A stretch of 6,973 bases of DNA from NCBI GenBank assembly GCA_031267155.1, contig JAIRZR010000053.1, positions 1-6,973 on the forward strand. Direction: 5' to 3'. Below are positions 6,184 through 6,973 of the stretch, in pieces. Origin of the DNA: Prevotellaceae bacterium. GTDB taxonomy: Bacteria > Bacteroidota > Bacteroidia > Bacteroidales > UBA932. The notes under the pieces are model-generated. The model ran no database searches. It was not told the origin of the DNA and saw only the letters and a list, made by a program, of their open reading frames with translations. The position numbers were made by a program, and so were the translations under genes. Position 1 is the first letter of the stretch. The number at the start of each line of letters is the position of its first letter.

Positions 6184-6893
6184 TGTGCAATAAAATTTCT
6201 AAAAAAACGGCGAACAGTTTTATTATGTACGCTTTCGTTTTATTAATCTCCGGTTCGCTATATTTCACATGGCGGCATTACCGGTGGAAAAATCCTCTCT
6301 GGTCACCTGAAATAAACGCCGTCCTGTTTATGGCAGGCGATAACCGTCCGGAACTGGAAAAAGTTTTAAAGCATTACAGTAAAAATCCTTCCGACAGTCT
6401 GAAACTTCTGGCAGCCAGGTTTCTTATTGTCAACATGCCGGACAGGAAGTCGGAATATTACGACGCCCCGCTGGAAAATGTTGCCACGGTATTATTGAGA
6501 TGGACAAGTTCGTCGGACAAAAAATTAGTCATGGATACATACGGACTTGGAGAATTAACTGTCCGCGAGGATGTAAAATATATCACTGGCGACTATCTGA
6601 TTGAGAATATTGAGCTGGCTTTTAAAGTCTGGAAAGAACAGCCCTAGGGCAGGCATATTCCGTTCGACGTGTTTTGCGAGGATATTTTGCCATACAGGGT
6701 AAGCACCGAGCCTCTTGAGAACTGGCGCGCCAAAGCGCTTGCAAGTTTTTACGATATAAACCGTTCATTTAGGGAACAGCCGGATATTTCCGCCGTAGAA
6801 GCCTGCACGCAGCTCAACAAACTCCTGCCGCAATTCAGGATTGATAAAGATTTTATCCCAAAATGTCCATTAGGGAGCTACCCATCGCTATAG
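6180..6893 (+). pseudogene. membrane-anchored protein of a Bacteroidota transglutaminase-associated family, interrupted by amber stop and truncated before the core
   Basis: From ATG 6180, 155 residues run to TAG at 6645-6647, and the same frame then continues uninterrupted to TAG at 6891-6893. A signal-anchor helix spans about residues 13-31, followed by a family-like N-terminal region (MAGDNRPELEKVLKHY; LLAARFLIVNMPD; DYLIENIELAFKVWKEQP). The amber codon sits between EQP and GRHIPFDVFCEDILPYRV, where I expect Trp (TGG), so a single G-to-A change explains it. After EPLENWRAKA the frame reaches FRIDKDFIPK and then enters palindromic DNA at 6864. In relatives, as I recall the family, a transglutaminase-like catalytic core follows this region; none is present here. 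Read-through would give at most 237 non-catalytic residues. The family assignment rests on remembered motif patterns, so its function is uncertain. Confidence 0.65.
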
Positions 6894-6920
6894 CTATCCC
6901 CCCCTATTTTCTAATGGACA
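6864..6920. mobile_element. 57-bp palindromic element with 10-bp terminal inverted repeats TGTCCATTAG (MITE or element end)
   Basis: TGTCCATTAG at 6864-6873 and CTAATGGACA at 6911-6920 are perfect inverted copies, giving TG...CA ends. Inside, GGGAGCTA and TAGCTATCCC form a further imperfect inverted pair, with a C7 tract at 6898-6904. The segment begins where the coding similarity of the upstream pseudogene is lost. No clear target duplication is visible and no transposase is in the window. It could be a small non-autonomous element or the terminus of an insertion sequence lying to the right. Confidence 0.4.
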
Positions 6921-6933
6921 CCATTAGAAAATA
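6905..6933. repeat. perfect 13-bp stem, 3-nt loop hairpin
   Basis: TATTTTCTAATGG (6905-6917), loop ACA, CCATTAGAAAATA (6921-6933) is a perfect inverted repeat. It overlaps the right arm of the 57-bp palindrome, so CTAATGG can pair either leftward with 6867-6873 or rightward with 6921-6927. No U run follows on either strand, which argues against a standard terminator. Subterminal hairpin of a mobile element is another reading. Confidence 0.6.
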
Positions 6934-6948
6934 AGTTTGATAATATAT

Positions 6949-6972
6949 TGAGATGTATAAATTTATATCTCA
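6949..6972. repeat. AT-rich palindrome at right edge
   Basis: TATAAATTTATA (6956-6967) is a perfect 12-bp palindrome flanked by TGAGA (6949-6953) and TCTCA (6968-6972), which pair with a 2-nt bulge. It may be an operator or part of a promoter for a gene beyond the window. AT richness makes chance plausible. Confidence 0.3.
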
Positions 6973-6973
6973 T

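Overview
The window most likely comes from an anaerobic or microaerobic member of the Bacteroidota. Three promoter-like sites carry the TAnnTTTG -7 box of that phylum. The left gene block encodes an anaerobe-type flavodiiron protein and a large surface lipoprotein. The right block holds decayed versions of two protein types familiar from Bacteroides relatives: an O-antigen ligase with C-terminal TPRs, and a transglutaminase-associated protein. I cannot name the genus.

Left block (about 1-4440, all minus strand): reading leftward from a promoter near 4435, an 874-residue lipoprotein with a transglutaminase-like core overlaps the start of a complete flavodiiron (FprA-type) protein by 16 bp. After a 58-bp gap with its own promoter-like box comes the N-terminal 178 residues of a Cys/Met-metabolism PLP enzyme, cut by the left window edge. 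These three genes look intact and expressed. The first two are probably translationally coupled.

Middle (about 4404-4750): a 344-bp intergenic region carries a minus-facing promoter, a plus-facing promoter and a perfect 15-bp dyad between them.

Right block (about 4748-6973, mostly plus strand) is gene debris. It contains a 23-codon ORF that stops abruptly, an opposed 61-codon ORF rich in charged residues, and an unrecognised ORF broken by a one-base shift in an A run. Next is the C-terminal part of an O-antigen ligase whose membrane and TPR parts lie in different frames. It is followed by a membrane-anchored protein of a transglutaminase-associated family interrupted by an in-frame amber codon where the family is expected to have Trp, and ending just before the expected catalytic core. 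Its 3' end runs into nested inverted repeats (6864-6933) that look like the end of a small mobile element or a strong hairpin.

I see no rRNA, tRNA, CRISPR array or intact transposase. I found no convincing new multi-gene system. The items most worth checking are the opposed ORFs at 4748-5289, the nested palindromes at the right edge, and the lipoprotein with one apparently active and one degenerate transglutaminase-like module.
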